From Zoroaster sp. YZ-2022 (Eukaryota; Echinodermata; Asteroidea; Forcipulatida; Zoroasteridae), in NCBI GenBank assembly GCA_029582265.1, contig CM055816.1, forward strand, positions 23,895,825-23,959,824: DNA of 64,000 nucleotides, in the 5' to 3' direction. Shown piece by piece: positions 34,210-44,105 of the stretch. The first letter of the stretch is position 1. Every line of letters starts with the position of its first letter. The position numbers were made by a program, and so were the translations under genes. The notes beneath the pieces are model-generated. The model was not told where the DNA came from. It saw only the letters and a program-made list of their open reading frames with translations, and did not search any database.

Positions 34210-37060
34210 CAGAACGGATGGTGTAAATTGTACGCAATCCTGTTGGAAGTATGATCATGTCTGGTCCTTGCTCTGTGGTGTACGCAGTTGGTGTACGCAG
34301 TCGGAGCTGGAAGTGCAGTGTAAACGAATGAGGGTTCACATGAGCACGTTCCTTCACATATCATGCAGGCCATTCGCCTTATTCACAAGGTAACTGACAA
34401 ATTACTGGAAAATGACTATTCCTCACAGCCACACTGTGGCTTATGTTTCATGCACTAATTGTCCGATAGTTCCACAGCAAAGGAATAAAGAAACGGATCA
34501 TATATTTCATTAGCATTTGAAAGCGAGGTTGCCCCTTCAAAGATACAAAAAATAGTCTGGTTACTCTGAATGAGCGTCCACTCAAACAAAATCGCTTGTA
34601 TTCAGGAATTAATACATAAGATGGCTGAACATGATTACCAGTATGCACTCACAAAGTTTAACAGGCATGTAATGATTTCCATTATGATTGTACAAATAGT
34701 TTTAAAGTTGAGAGGGAGCTGGATGTGGCACGTGGTAAAAAATATGAGGTGTTTCTTTTCATAGACCTGTATGTCCATCTCAATATATAATAAACTAGTT
34801 CAGGGCACATTATTTTTGTAAGTTATTTTAGTGGAGAGAATTTCTTCTGAAGGAATTATGCCCCGGAAAATAGAAACTGCGTTATTTTATTTTGATGAAA
34901 AGGGATTGGAAAAGGGGGTTGGAAGGGTCCAGTCATAAGCTTGCACAACCAGATTCCGGCTATATTTAAAGGTGTGGAAATCGGCCAGGATCAACTGGAA
35001 GGCGGGCTAGTTTTAAATGCTATCACCGTGACGCTATTAAACACCCTGCGGTAAGCGACGGTACAGAACAAAGACGTGGACCCACAGTTTTAAGTTCATA
35101 AACGTTCCTTCATTATCTTCGTAAAACAGTAGGCCTAAATGAACCTTCAAAATGTTTACACACAAAATATATATTTTTTTAATTTCTTATTGTGTGTGTC
35201 ACACGGTGTGTGTCAGGGGATGATTTTCTCCGTTGGGTGGGGCAGTAGGCCTAATGGGTGACAGGTTAGGGGTCAGATAAGAAAAATCTGACATGTCCCC
35301 CCGGCCTATCGTAACAATTAAGAAATAGCAGCTGGTGTTCTGGATGGTTCATTTTCTTAATTTTGTGTATGATGGATTTATTGATGTATTGTAGGCCCTA
35401 TACTCTGATATATTAATTATTCCTTCCCTTCCTTCATCTCCCCTCTCTCGGACATTCCTTTTATTCTCCTTTATTCTTGCAATTTTGCTTTCTACACGAA
35501 AACATGAAACAAAGAAACAATGGTCATCAATCATAATGATCGCAATCATAATATCTTGTCATTCGTGTGTTATTTCAAACAAACACTCATTATTTACAGA
35601 ATTCAGATTTATACGATTTACGATTTAGATTAACATGCATACACATGTATTGTCGTCTATTGGTTTGTCTGTTCAAACAAGACATTACACTTTAAAGGCA
35701 TGATACATCATTGGATTTTGGAAGAGTACATCAATTTAGTGTTAAAAATAAACGTAAAACTATACCACCCTGTGAAAAATTCATCAAATTCGGTGTACAT
35801 GTTTTGAGAAAACAGCGAATGATGGAGGTCTTCAGATAAAATTTTCTCCTGGAAATATTTCTCAGGAGGATTTGTACTAGTATCAACTTTATAGTCCTGA
35901 GTAGTAAGCTTCCAGATTGAAACTGGTATTGCACGTCACTACGGTAGTATTTTATTTAATGACAATGATAAATAAATCACTGTTCTATTCGCCCATTTCA
36001 CCCCTACTGAAACACTACAAAACATAATTATGAACACAATGGCCGTTATTATTTTTGTTGGTCCCAAAAGAAGTCCATTTTTTTTTTTAAATTGACTGCA
36101 AATAAATCAACGATGTTCGTTTTTTATTAGTACAATTTTGTTGTATGATTGCTTGAAATTTCCATTGGATTTGTCTCACTAGATTTTAAAAATTGACTAA
36201 GGGAATCAGTGAAACAAATCTATACAATTTCACAGCAGATAACATGATAAATGGGCATCCTCAAATCTCGAGTCCGAGTCCGAGTCCCCAGTGTCGAGTC
36301 CGAGTCCCTAGTGTCGAGTCCGAGTCCGGAGTCATGTGGGTCAAGTCCGAATCCGAGTCACGAGTCACAAAGGTCCAGTGCGAATCCGAGTCACGAGTCA
36401 CTTACAAAATTCTAACGAAAAAAAACCCCTTATACATATGTCAAGGTTCAAAGTTAACTGAAAAAATACTCGAGATAAATTATATGAATATCTCATGTTC
36501 CAACAATTTCCCAACATTATTTGAAAATGGTTTGAAATTTCTCAAATCTTTCGTAATAATAATGTTTTCGTTTTTTATACAAATTAATGTTTCGAACCTG
36601 AATGATATATTTATGTTTTGCTCAGGTAGAGGTTGTTGGTTGGCCTGGAGAGGGTTAGGACAACGTTTAGAATTGGAATTTGGCATCATCCTTTGAAATT
36701 TACGTATTTGTTGCATACATAATTTTTTTACAGTATGTAATAATAAAGAAAACCCCTGACCAAGTTAAGAACACTTTATAATTCTCACGACCCCACGCCG
36801 TTGTACATTGTACATTGCTCTCGCCTGATTCAATTTCCCAATAATCACGATGGATGTAGCAAAATGTTTTTTCCCCATATTTCGGCCTGCAGCCAATTGC
36901 TAGAATAACATTAATAAAACAATAAATGTCGCTATATAATGTCCCCAAACCAATTCACCATAGGCGTAATCAAATGCATTAAACACAACTCTTTTGAAAA
37001 AGCCATAAAAATAAATATTTACGACATGTGTTAGTCTGACAGCTACGGCGATATATTACT
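34210..37060. other. Non-coding stretch with a GAGTCC microsatellite
   Basis: No gene recognised. At 36,265-36,395 a CGAGTCCGAGTC-type simple repeat makes a Ser/Pro/Glu-rich open frame (36,193-36,696) that I do not treat as a gene. The rest is AT-rich single-copy-looking sequence. Confidence 0.4.
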
Positions 37061-37070
37061 AAAAACATTA

Positions 37071-37373
37071 ATGAGCAGCATTTTAACAAAAGATAATTTC
37101 GACAACCTGACATATGTCAGCCCTAATCTTTTATTTGGAGGGAATTTGCATATTCATCTCCCATCCTCACTCCCAAATAAATTCGTCATAGTTCATAAGG
37201 CTAGACTGTATTTTCAACAACAAAACCTAAATATTGATTTGGCTTCGTCTACAGGAACATATGGGAATGATATTACTATCACATCTGCACTAAGAAATTG
37301 TTTCCATGAACTCCATAAAATCAAACTTTTATACGCTGAAGTAGCTCACAAATACCCATACGGAGCCTCCTGA
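37071..37373 (+). CDS. Open frame of 100 codons, unknown
   Basis: ATG to TGA, 100 residues, with a non-repetitive and balanced composition. It includes the stretches FGGNLHIHLPSSLPNKF, HKARLYFQQQNLNID and HELHKIKLLYAEVAHKYP. It has no cysteines beyond one, no signal peptide and no recognisable domain. It may be an exon of an unidentified gene, a fragment of a mobile element, or chance. The compositional contrast with the AT-rich surroundings is the only positive argument. Confidence 0.25.
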   Translation: MSSILTKDNFDNLTYVSPNLLFGGNLHIHLPSSLPNKFVIVHKARLYFQQQNLNIDLASSTGTYGNDITITSALRNCFHELHKIKLLYAEVAHKYPYGAS

Positions 37374-37637
37374 ATGCAAAATTTTCAAAAATGTTCATTC
37401 CATTTCTAAAGAATCGACACCAAACACCATGAAAATTAAGAGACCAGTGTTTGTTTGGGACAATGTAATGAGTCTGGTACCCATCACTATCGTGCTTTTA
37501 TTCCCACGATGTTGAACGCTGAAGCTTGGGTACATAATTCACTGTAATCAATTTCTGGAAGACACACTTTGTTTTCATGCGGCCACCACGCCTGTAAGCG
37601 ATTACAGTCTCATTACTACAAACAGAGAAGAAATTAC

Positions 37638-37830
37638 ACAAGTTGTGTAAAAATCTTACCCTGTTTTAGATGTTCCCGGTGAACCTCCTAATAATTAAGT
37701 AAAACTTTACTAAACAGGCGTTGGGTAAAATGTTACCTAACAGTTGTATAACGTTTTACTGCGATATTAGGTAATTTTATTTACCTAACTTGTAGGTAAA
37801 TGTTGGTTAGGTAAAATTTTACATTCTTGT
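37638..37830. mobile_element. MITE-like element with imperfect inverted ends
   Basis: Ends ACAAGTTGTGTAAAAAT and (reverse complement of the right end) ACAAGAATGTAAAATTT form an imperfect terminal inverted repeat. The interior is packed with short GGTAAA/TTTACC words in both orientations. No coding capacity, and a target duplication was not identified. Confidence 0.5.
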
Positions 37831-38342
37831 GAGGTATAAGACTAAATGGTTTACCTCTATTGTAGGTAAATTGTATAAAGTATTACTTTTTAATGGGTAT
37901 TTTGTTTTTCTATACATTACCGGTATTGTTTGGTAATAGGCCTATGGGAGTTCTGTTTTGTACCTGGCCCATGCAGTTACAAATATAATAAGGATTCCGG
38001 GTTGAGGTATTTGAAGGTTAAACAAATGTTGAGTTTGTAATAATTGTATTGGTGTTCTTCTTATATAGTTCAGGTTAAGCCTTAGTTGTTCCGAGAGAAA
38101 GGCGAAACTATGTATCCGATTGACAGCGCATAATGGTCACGACACATGCATGCACATACTTGCACAATGATTGTATGAAGCAGTCGTTGCTGGGCGCATA
38201 ATGCATAATAAATATGATACATGACTGTGTCTGAACGAGTATACGCTGATATTTCATCCCACAAACGATTCAGGCTTAATCTTAACTGAAGAACAATATA
38301 ACATAATATTCAACAATTGTTTACCTTCAACCGCCTCAATCA

Positions 38343-38534
38343 CAGTGGCGTAAATATGGGGGGCACGGGGGAACGTGCCCCCCAGCCAAGGTCCGTGCCC
38401 CCCCCCCCATTCAGAATTTTGAAAAAATAGGTCCCTATTTGAGAATGCAGGATTCAAGTATTGACATGCCCCCCTAGAAAAAGAGGTGCACCCCCTAGTT
38501 CCCCCCTGAAAATTAGACCATAGTTACGCCACTG
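38343..38534. mobile_element. hAT-type MITE with perfect 8 bp target duplication
   Basis: 192 bp between CAGTGGCGTAAATA and TAGTTACGCCACTG, the standard hAT-family inverted ends. Identical CTCAATCA lies at 38,335-38,342 and 38,535-38,542. The interior contains G8- and C13-type runs (GGGGGGCACGGGGG, then CCCCCCCCCCCC) and no gene. It shares ends, but little interior, with the element at 28,981-29,219. Confidence 0.9.
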
Positions 38535-39103
38535 CTCAATCAGTAAAATTTTGACGATACTCCCACTGCTGTGACATTATTCACCTTCGTGTTCTCCATC
38601 TTGAATTTGACGTTGAATGAGACACAGCGCCTCGTGGGGGACTTGACATTAAATCATGTCTTTTATACACTTTCATAGTAAAATTCTATTGAACAAATGT
38701 ATACTATTTTTTTAAAAACATAAGTAAAACTTACACACTTTTACGTTGTCACGCACAACCGTAATCGCAACCTGCGCGCAAGTCATTAACTCTTGTATAC
38801 ACGGCCGGAAGTTGACCACTCAGTGACCCGATCAATTACAATGGTATGAAAAGAGAAGTTTATCTTGTTAAGACGTCACATACACTCGGAAAGCATTGAG
38901 AGTACAGAGAGTCCATGAGCCAGGGATTGAAAAATAATATGATGGGACTATCTGGAGGGAATAAATCTGTCATATGTTTTCCGCTTGCAAAACATCTATT
39001 AATTACAAAAGGTATGACAACCCTACTGAAACGGCAGCTTATTGTTAGTTTTCAAACGATTGTCGCTGTTTAATTTGAAAGTTTAACCTCGTTCAGTAAA
39101 CCA

Positions 39104-39333
39104 CACTCTTAAAAAATAAAGTGTTGAATCAACATGTTAAAGAGTTCGGTCAGTGACAACTCTTTATATAGATAGATTCAACTTTTAAAAGAGTTGAATT
39201 AACATTGATAAAGTTTGACTTAACTTGACTCCATGTTTATTCAACAATTTCTTTGAGTTGAATTTAACTTTATAAAGTGTTGTCACTCGCCGAACTCTTA
39301 TAACGTTGATTCAACACTTTAGTTTTAAGAGTG
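39104..39333. mobile_element. Long-TIR MITE, absent from copy A
   Basis: The left arm, CACTCTTAAAAAATAAAGTG, and the right arm, ending CACTTTAGTTTTAAGAGTG, are inverted repeats that extend about 80 bp each at roughly 85% identity. The flanks suggest a 2 bp CA duplication. In copy A (near 925-935) the flanking words meet directly, so this is a real insertion. It has no coding capacity. Confidence 0.75.
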
Positions 39334-39894
39334 CACTCATACGGCTGTTTAATGATGGCTATAACGGAATAGCCTAAAACGGTTCCGCTTTTCACTGCAG
39401 TAAAATAATTAAGCTAAATGGCTTATATCAAACAGCCGTTGTACATCATGGTGTGTATCATTTCAACAAAAGAACTAACGGCCGGAGCAGTCATCAATGA
39501 AGCATTGGACATTTTTCTCTTTAAATTCTGTTTGTGAGGTACACTGTACATATTTCATAGTTTTATAATATAAACTTGTTTTAATGGATTAAATGATGAT
39601 ATTTTAGCGTTTTGATACATAACGCCCTTATTTAGGACCGTCTTTTGTAACCCCTAAATATTGTTTTGAAGTTTTTATGCAAGGGTATTAATTTCACCCA
39701 AAATAAAAATAAAAATTTGATTAATTCGAAAGGGAATATAGATTTGGAAGATGTCTATATAAATTTTCAAAAATTGATTGGAGAATAAACAATGTGTCCA
39801 AAGTATTATTTTGCCACCCGCTCCTTCTTGTATGTACCGCCTGCACCGTCCTGAATTCTCCCTATGACAACAGATTATGTTTCCTGTTGTTTTG

Positions 39895-40970
39895 TGATGA
39901 TCAAACCATTGGTGGATGGGGGCGGGGGGGGGAGGGAGAGGGGGAGAGGGTGATGTGTCCCTTTATATCATCATACATGTTATTTTACCATTCATTATTT
40001 AGGCGTCCCTCCCGTTTCTTGAGTCTCAAACCATTGGTGGATGGCGGGGGAGGGGGGGGGAACGTGTTCCTTTATATCATCATACATGTTATTTTACCAT
40101 TCATTATTTAGGCGTCCCTCCCGTTTCTTGAGTCTCAAACCATTGGTGGATGGCGGGGGGATGTGTTCCTTTATATCATCGTACATGTTATTTTACCATT
40201 CATTATTTAGGCGTCCCTCCCGTTTCTTGAGTCTCAAACCATTGGTGGATGCCGGGGGGTGGAGAGGGGAACGTGTCCCTTTATATCATCATACATGTTA
40301 TTTTACCATTCATTATTTAGGCGTCCCTCCCGTTTCTTGAGTCTCAAACCATTGGTGGATGGCGGGGAGGGGGATGTGTCCCTTTATATCATCATACATG
40401 TTATTTTACCATTCATTATTTAGGCGTGCCCCCGTTTCTTGAGTCTCAAACCATTGGAGGATGGCGGGGGGATGTGTTCCTTTATATCATCGTACATGTT
40501 ATTTTACCATTCATTATTTAGGCGTCCCTCCCGTTTCTTGAGTCTCAAACCATTGGTGGATGGCGGGGGGGGGGGAGGGGGACGGGGACGTGTCCCTTTA
40601 TATCATCATACATGTTATTTTACCATTCATTATTTAGGCGTCCCTCCCGTTTCTTGAGTCTCAAACCATTGGTGGATGGCGGGGGGATGTGTTCCTTTAT
40701 ATCATCGTACATGTTATTTTACCATTCATTATTTAGGCGTCCCTCCCGTTTCTTGAGTCTCAAACCATTGGTGGATGGCGGGGGGGGGGGGGGGGAGGGG
40801 AACGTGTTCCTTTATATCATCATTGTTATTTTATCATTCATTATTTAGGCGTTCTCCCGTTTCTTGAGTCTCAAACCATTGGTGGATGGCGGGGGGGGGG
40901 AGGGGGACGTGTCCCTTTATATCATCATACATGTTATTTTACCATTCATTATTTAGGCGTCCCCCGTTTC
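39895..40970. repeat. ~105 bp minisatellite, about ten units
   Basis: Units carrying GTTTCTTGAGTCTCAAACC, ATTGGTGGATGG, a variable G run and ATGTTATTTTACCATTCATT begin near 39,904, 40,030, 40,139, 40,237, 40,347, 40,449, 40,549, 40,665, 40,766 and 40,878. Most variation is in the G-run length. Several frames stay open across units, but coding is unlikely because the frame changes with G-run length. Confidence 0.9.
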
Positions 40971-41585
40971 TTGCAGTGTACCCTTCTTTTGCCGTATTCA
41001 CCCCTTTCATTTACCCATGAAAGCTATTGTACACTATTGGTAATCTTAAATGTAAAGACAAGTTTGATTAGAGTTTTATATAAAGCTTGATGTAAAATAT
41101 TAATAGTCAAAAAGATGATGATTGTCAAAGAAGCTTGAACTATACATTTCTGAAGAGCTGTCCTTTTAGTTACATCAGTCTTAGAAATTATTGTGTGGAA
41201 CTGTTTGAGGTAAAAGCTTAACAGGTTAAACAAGTCTCTGGTTTCTGGTCTCCGCACGCGTCATCTCAGACATGCGCGTCGGCATTTTTAATTGCTGGAT
41301 CAAGGATCAATTGGATTTCTGCCGTGATGTGTTAAACGACTTTTTCACATAGGGGTATAAACGTTTGCCCGATTTGTGAGGTCTCTCTTAGCCACTATAC
41401 TTTGTATATGGGAAATGTGGTCTGGTTCCAATAACCGCATACATGTATTCCATACTGAGGTTTGGTAGCTGGCTTGGCAACCTCATCTGTTCTGATTAAA
41501 GTGATTTGTGTTTAATTTCTTGTTTGTATTTATATCTTACGGAAGCGTATAACTGCCAACATAAAAATAAATTTTCCTCCCAATT

Positions 41586-41798
41586 AAGTCGTACGTACGA
41601 GATAATAAGTCGTACGTACGAGATAATAAGTCGTACGTACGAGATAATAAGTCGTACGTACGAGATAATAAGTCGTACGTACGAGATAATAAGTCGTACT
41701 TACGAGATAATTAAGTCGTACGTACGAGATAATTAAGTCGTACGTACGAGATAATTAAGTCGTACGTACGAGATAATTAAGTCGTACGTACGAGATAA
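41586..41798 (+). repeat. Left arm: ten 21-22 bp units
   Basis: Ten near-identical units, six ending ATAAT and four ending ATAATT or ATAACT. One unit has CGTACTTACG. The core TCGTACGTACGA is itself palindromic. An open frame of heptapeptide repeats is a by-product of the 21 bp period. Confidence 0.95.
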
Positions 41799-42069
41799 CT
41801 GGTCGCTAGAGGGGGCTGTTTGTGCTAGTAGTAAATAATGATGGTGCAAACCCATTCAGTGACACCACATCTTCGTTGACTTTTGTTTTTGTTTTCCAAG
41901 ATGTATTTGTCATACAAATTGAAATACAGTGAATCCGTATTTGACTATTTCCAAAATTTGTCAATTTGACAATGAGTTTTGTGGGAATAGTAGGCTTTTT
42001 TGTATGACCGATTGGTCAAATTGTGGGAATGTGTAAAAGAGACAGGATATTTTTTCAGATCCTTTAGTA

Positions 42070-42113
42070 GCAATAGCTAAGCTTTCATGCCTCACTCGGC
42101 AATCATCAGTTGC
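42070..42113 (-). ncRNA. Hammerhead ribozyme (type I-like), minus strand
   Basis: Minus strand, 5' to 3': stem I strand GCAA (42,113-42,110); core CTGATGA (42,109-42,103); stem II TGCC / loop GAGTGA / GGCA with a T-T at the base; core GAAA (42,086-42,083); stem III AGC / loop TTA / GCT; then A at 42,074 as the cleavage nucleotide; and TTGC (42,073-42,070) closing stem I. Every invariant core base is present. An extra 8 bp helix, AGACAGGA with TCCTGTCT (42,147-42,154 with 42,040-42,047), can extend stem I beyond an internal loop. Short stem III is usual for ribozymes in Penelope-like elements, and the adjacent minus-strand coding remnant is Penelope-like. Cleavage is predicted after 42,074. 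Activity is untested. Confidence 0.8.
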
Positions 42114-42282
42114 ATGTAATGGTTCAAATTAATGAGCCTGGTGGTCTCCTGTCTTATTTTTAGATAAGACATTGAATTGATGTTCTTTCCAAACAATTGT
42201 AATGTGTCCGTTTTGTTTTGTTTGAGTGAGAGAGTTCGTTGTTTTTATGTGATTTGTTCTTCTAATAAGGAAAGTAAAACAT

Positions 42283-42753
42283 TTAGGCCTTTCTCAATGC
42301 AACAAAGGGTTGTTTCGGAAATATTTCCGAGGGTTGTTGGTTTTGTTGTCTCAGCGGCCAGTGTTTGTTTATTGCTTGATTCACATCGTTGTGGTTAACG
42401 AACGGATTATATGTGGTTGAGAAAACCAGTGGTACTTCCATGTTATTGTTTACCTTTTGAATGGGTTTGGCTAGGTTTGCCAGTGGGTTTTTGGAAGTAT
42501 TGTTAAGCATTGGTTATGCAATTCTCATTCTTCTTTGGAAGATATTTATATCACTCAGGGGAGTAGAACGGGTTGGTTTAGCAGGGGTTGGAACGAAGTT
42601 TAAACCTTTACCCAGAGCAATTTTCTCAATTTGAGATAGCTTCGCTGTGGATAGGTTTGTGATAAATTGTTCACTTTGTTCTGCTAAAATAGTCATTTGA
42701 CTAATATGGTTTTGTTTGGTTTTATTTGAGCATTCAAATGAAAATCGTTTCAA
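42283..42753 (-). pseudogene. Internally deleted Penelope-like coding remnant
   Basis: One minus-strand frame, interrupted by a single TAA at 42,511-42,513. The upstream part ends KIALGKGLNFVPTPAKP, then FQRRMRIA, matching the (L/S)-x-K-G-L-x-F-(V/C)-P-T-P motif that precedes the reverse transcriptase in Penelope-like elements. The downstream part has FSTTYNPF, NKHWPLRQQ and FPKQPFVALRKA, matching the region just after the RT (T-Y-N-P, K-H-W, F-P-x-x-P-x-(V/I)-A-(F/Y)-(R/K)). The catalytic RT between them is absent. It cannot move itself. Confidence 0.7.
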
Positions 42754-42785
42754 TTTTCGTTTTGATTGTGAATGTTTTGCTACTT

Positions 42786-43156
42786 TCGTACGTACGACTT
42801 AATATCTCGTACGTACGACTTATTATCTCGTACGTACGACTTATTATCTCGTACGTACGACTTATTATCTCGTACGTACGACTTATTATCTCGTACGTAC
42901 GACTTATTATCTCGTACGTACGACTTATTATCTCGTACGTACGACTTATTATCTCGTACGACTTATTATCTCGTACGTACGACTTAATATCTCGTACGTA
43001 CGACTTATTATCTCGTACGTACGACTTATTATCTCGTACGTACGACTTATTATCTCGTACGTACGACTTATTATCTCGTACGTACGACTTATTATCTCGT
43101 ACGTACGACTTATTATCTCGTACGTACGACTTATTATCTCGTACGTACGACTTAAT
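42786..43156 (-). repeat. Right arm: about eighteen inverted 21 bp units
   Basis: Inverted counterpart of the left arm with units CTCGTACGTACGACTTATTAT. One unit (near 42,953-42,963) has lost half of the palindromic core, and two read TTAATAT. The array is nearly twice as long as the left arm. Confidence 0.95.
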
Positions 43157-43449
43157 TGGGAGGAAAATTTATTTTTATGTTGGCAGCTATACGCTTCCGT
43201 AATATCTGTTTATTCTATGGCGTGTTTATTTTTTGTTATGCGCTTGATCATTTTTAAATGGAAACAGCGCAATAGAAATTTTTAATTTATTATTATTATT
43301 TACTGGTTGGCAAAAAATAAATAAATAAATAAATAAATATCATCAGATCCTTTTTAAAGGCACAATTAGTGCGTTTATTCGAGGATTCATGTCGTGCATT
43401 AGTTGGCAGATCGGTGTAGCCAGCGGGCAAGTTATCAGATTGTACCGTG

Positions 43450-43800
43450 TTTCCCCCTTCCATTTACCCTACAGCTTGGATTCACACTTTCTTCAGCTAA
43501 TACATCATTACAATCATTGAACACTCATTTAACCTACAGCTTGGATTCACACTGTCTTCAGCTAATACGCCATTACAATCATTGAACACTCATTTACTCT
43601 ACAGCTTGGATTCACACTGTCTTCAGCTAATACGCCATTACAATCATTGAACACTCATTTACCCTACAGCTTGGATTCACACTGTCTTCAGCTAATACAC
43701 CATTACAATCATTGAACACTCATTTACCCTACAGCTTGGATTCACACTGTCTTCAGCTAATACACCATTACAATCATTGAACACTCCTGGCATTCTAAAG
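43450..43800. repeat. 64 bp tandem repeat, five units (one unit in copy A)
   Basis: Units share CTACAGCTTGGATTCACACT, CTTCAGCTAATAC and CCATTACAATCATTGAACAC. Copy A has a single unit at 2,445-2,505, so this is a copy-number difference. Confidence 0.9.
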
Positions 43801-44105
43801 AGAAATAAATTAGAATTGCTATTTTTGGGGGTCACCAAGTAATAAACTTAAATAAACACAAAACGAATAATGCCATAGCAATGATTAACTTTTGAATTGG
43901 TCACGTACGTGAAAGTTGGGCTGAATAGTGTTCAGTATGATGAACGACAACATCGTCCCCAGGATGTTCCTGTAGTTTATGTATACCTCGTATCCACTGC
44001 TCTCTCGCACTGTGAGGGGACGGTTTCAATACACAAAAATATTGGATATGCAAATTAGGCGATAGACTGATACTGTTGTTGAATTGCGTTAGCTGCATTG
44101 GGGAG

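Larger units (their letters stand above)
41538..43201 (-). mobile_element. Foldback element with 21 bp-repeat arms and Penelope-derived interior
   Basis: The outer ends are inverted repeats of about 48 bp (TACGGAAGCGTATA(A/G)CTG through TTTTCCTCCCAATT) with one mismatch. Inside each lies an array of a 21 bp unit, AAGTCGTACGTACGAGATAAT: 10 units on the left, about 18 inverted units on the right. The flanks ATATCT at 41,532-41,537 and 43,202-43,207 are a likely 6 bp target duplication. The 987 bp interior holds, on the minus strand, an internally deleted Penelope-like open frame (42,753-42,283) and a hammerhead ribozyme (42,113-42,070). Tandem-repeat arms recall Foldback/Galileo elements, yet the interior is retroelement-derived. 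The orientation given is that of the interior. Confidence 0.75.
41450..43300 (+). mobile_element. LINE 3' tail carrying a nested foldback element
   Basis: With the foldback element (41,538-43,201) removed, about 185 bp remain: 41,450-41,537 plus 43,202-43,300. It ends TATGCGCTTGATCATTTTT, GGAAACAGCGCAATAGAAAT and an ATT-repeat, the usual tail of CR1/L2-like LINEs. Copy A lacks the whole 1.85 kb. A strongly 5'-truncated LINE therefore seems to have inserted first and then received the foldback element. Confidence 0.65.

Noticed and set aside
36193..36696. 167-codon open frame
   Set aside because: Its N-terminal half is a GAGTCC microsatellite, and the rest shows no domain and overlaps an equally long minus frame.
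39794..40848. Repetitive protein in the minisatellite (FRRPSRFLSLKPLVDGGG units)
   Set aside because: The frame depends on G-run length, differs among units and is not kept in copy A.
41582..43156. CRISPR-like arrays
   Set aside because: The 21 bp repeats are contiguous with no spacers, are inverted relative to each other, and lie in an animal genome.
41506..43202. Proteins made of repeated heptapeptides (SRTYEII, SYVRLII)
   Set aside because: Any 21 bp repeat without stops gives an open frame of this kind; the arrays are transposon arms.
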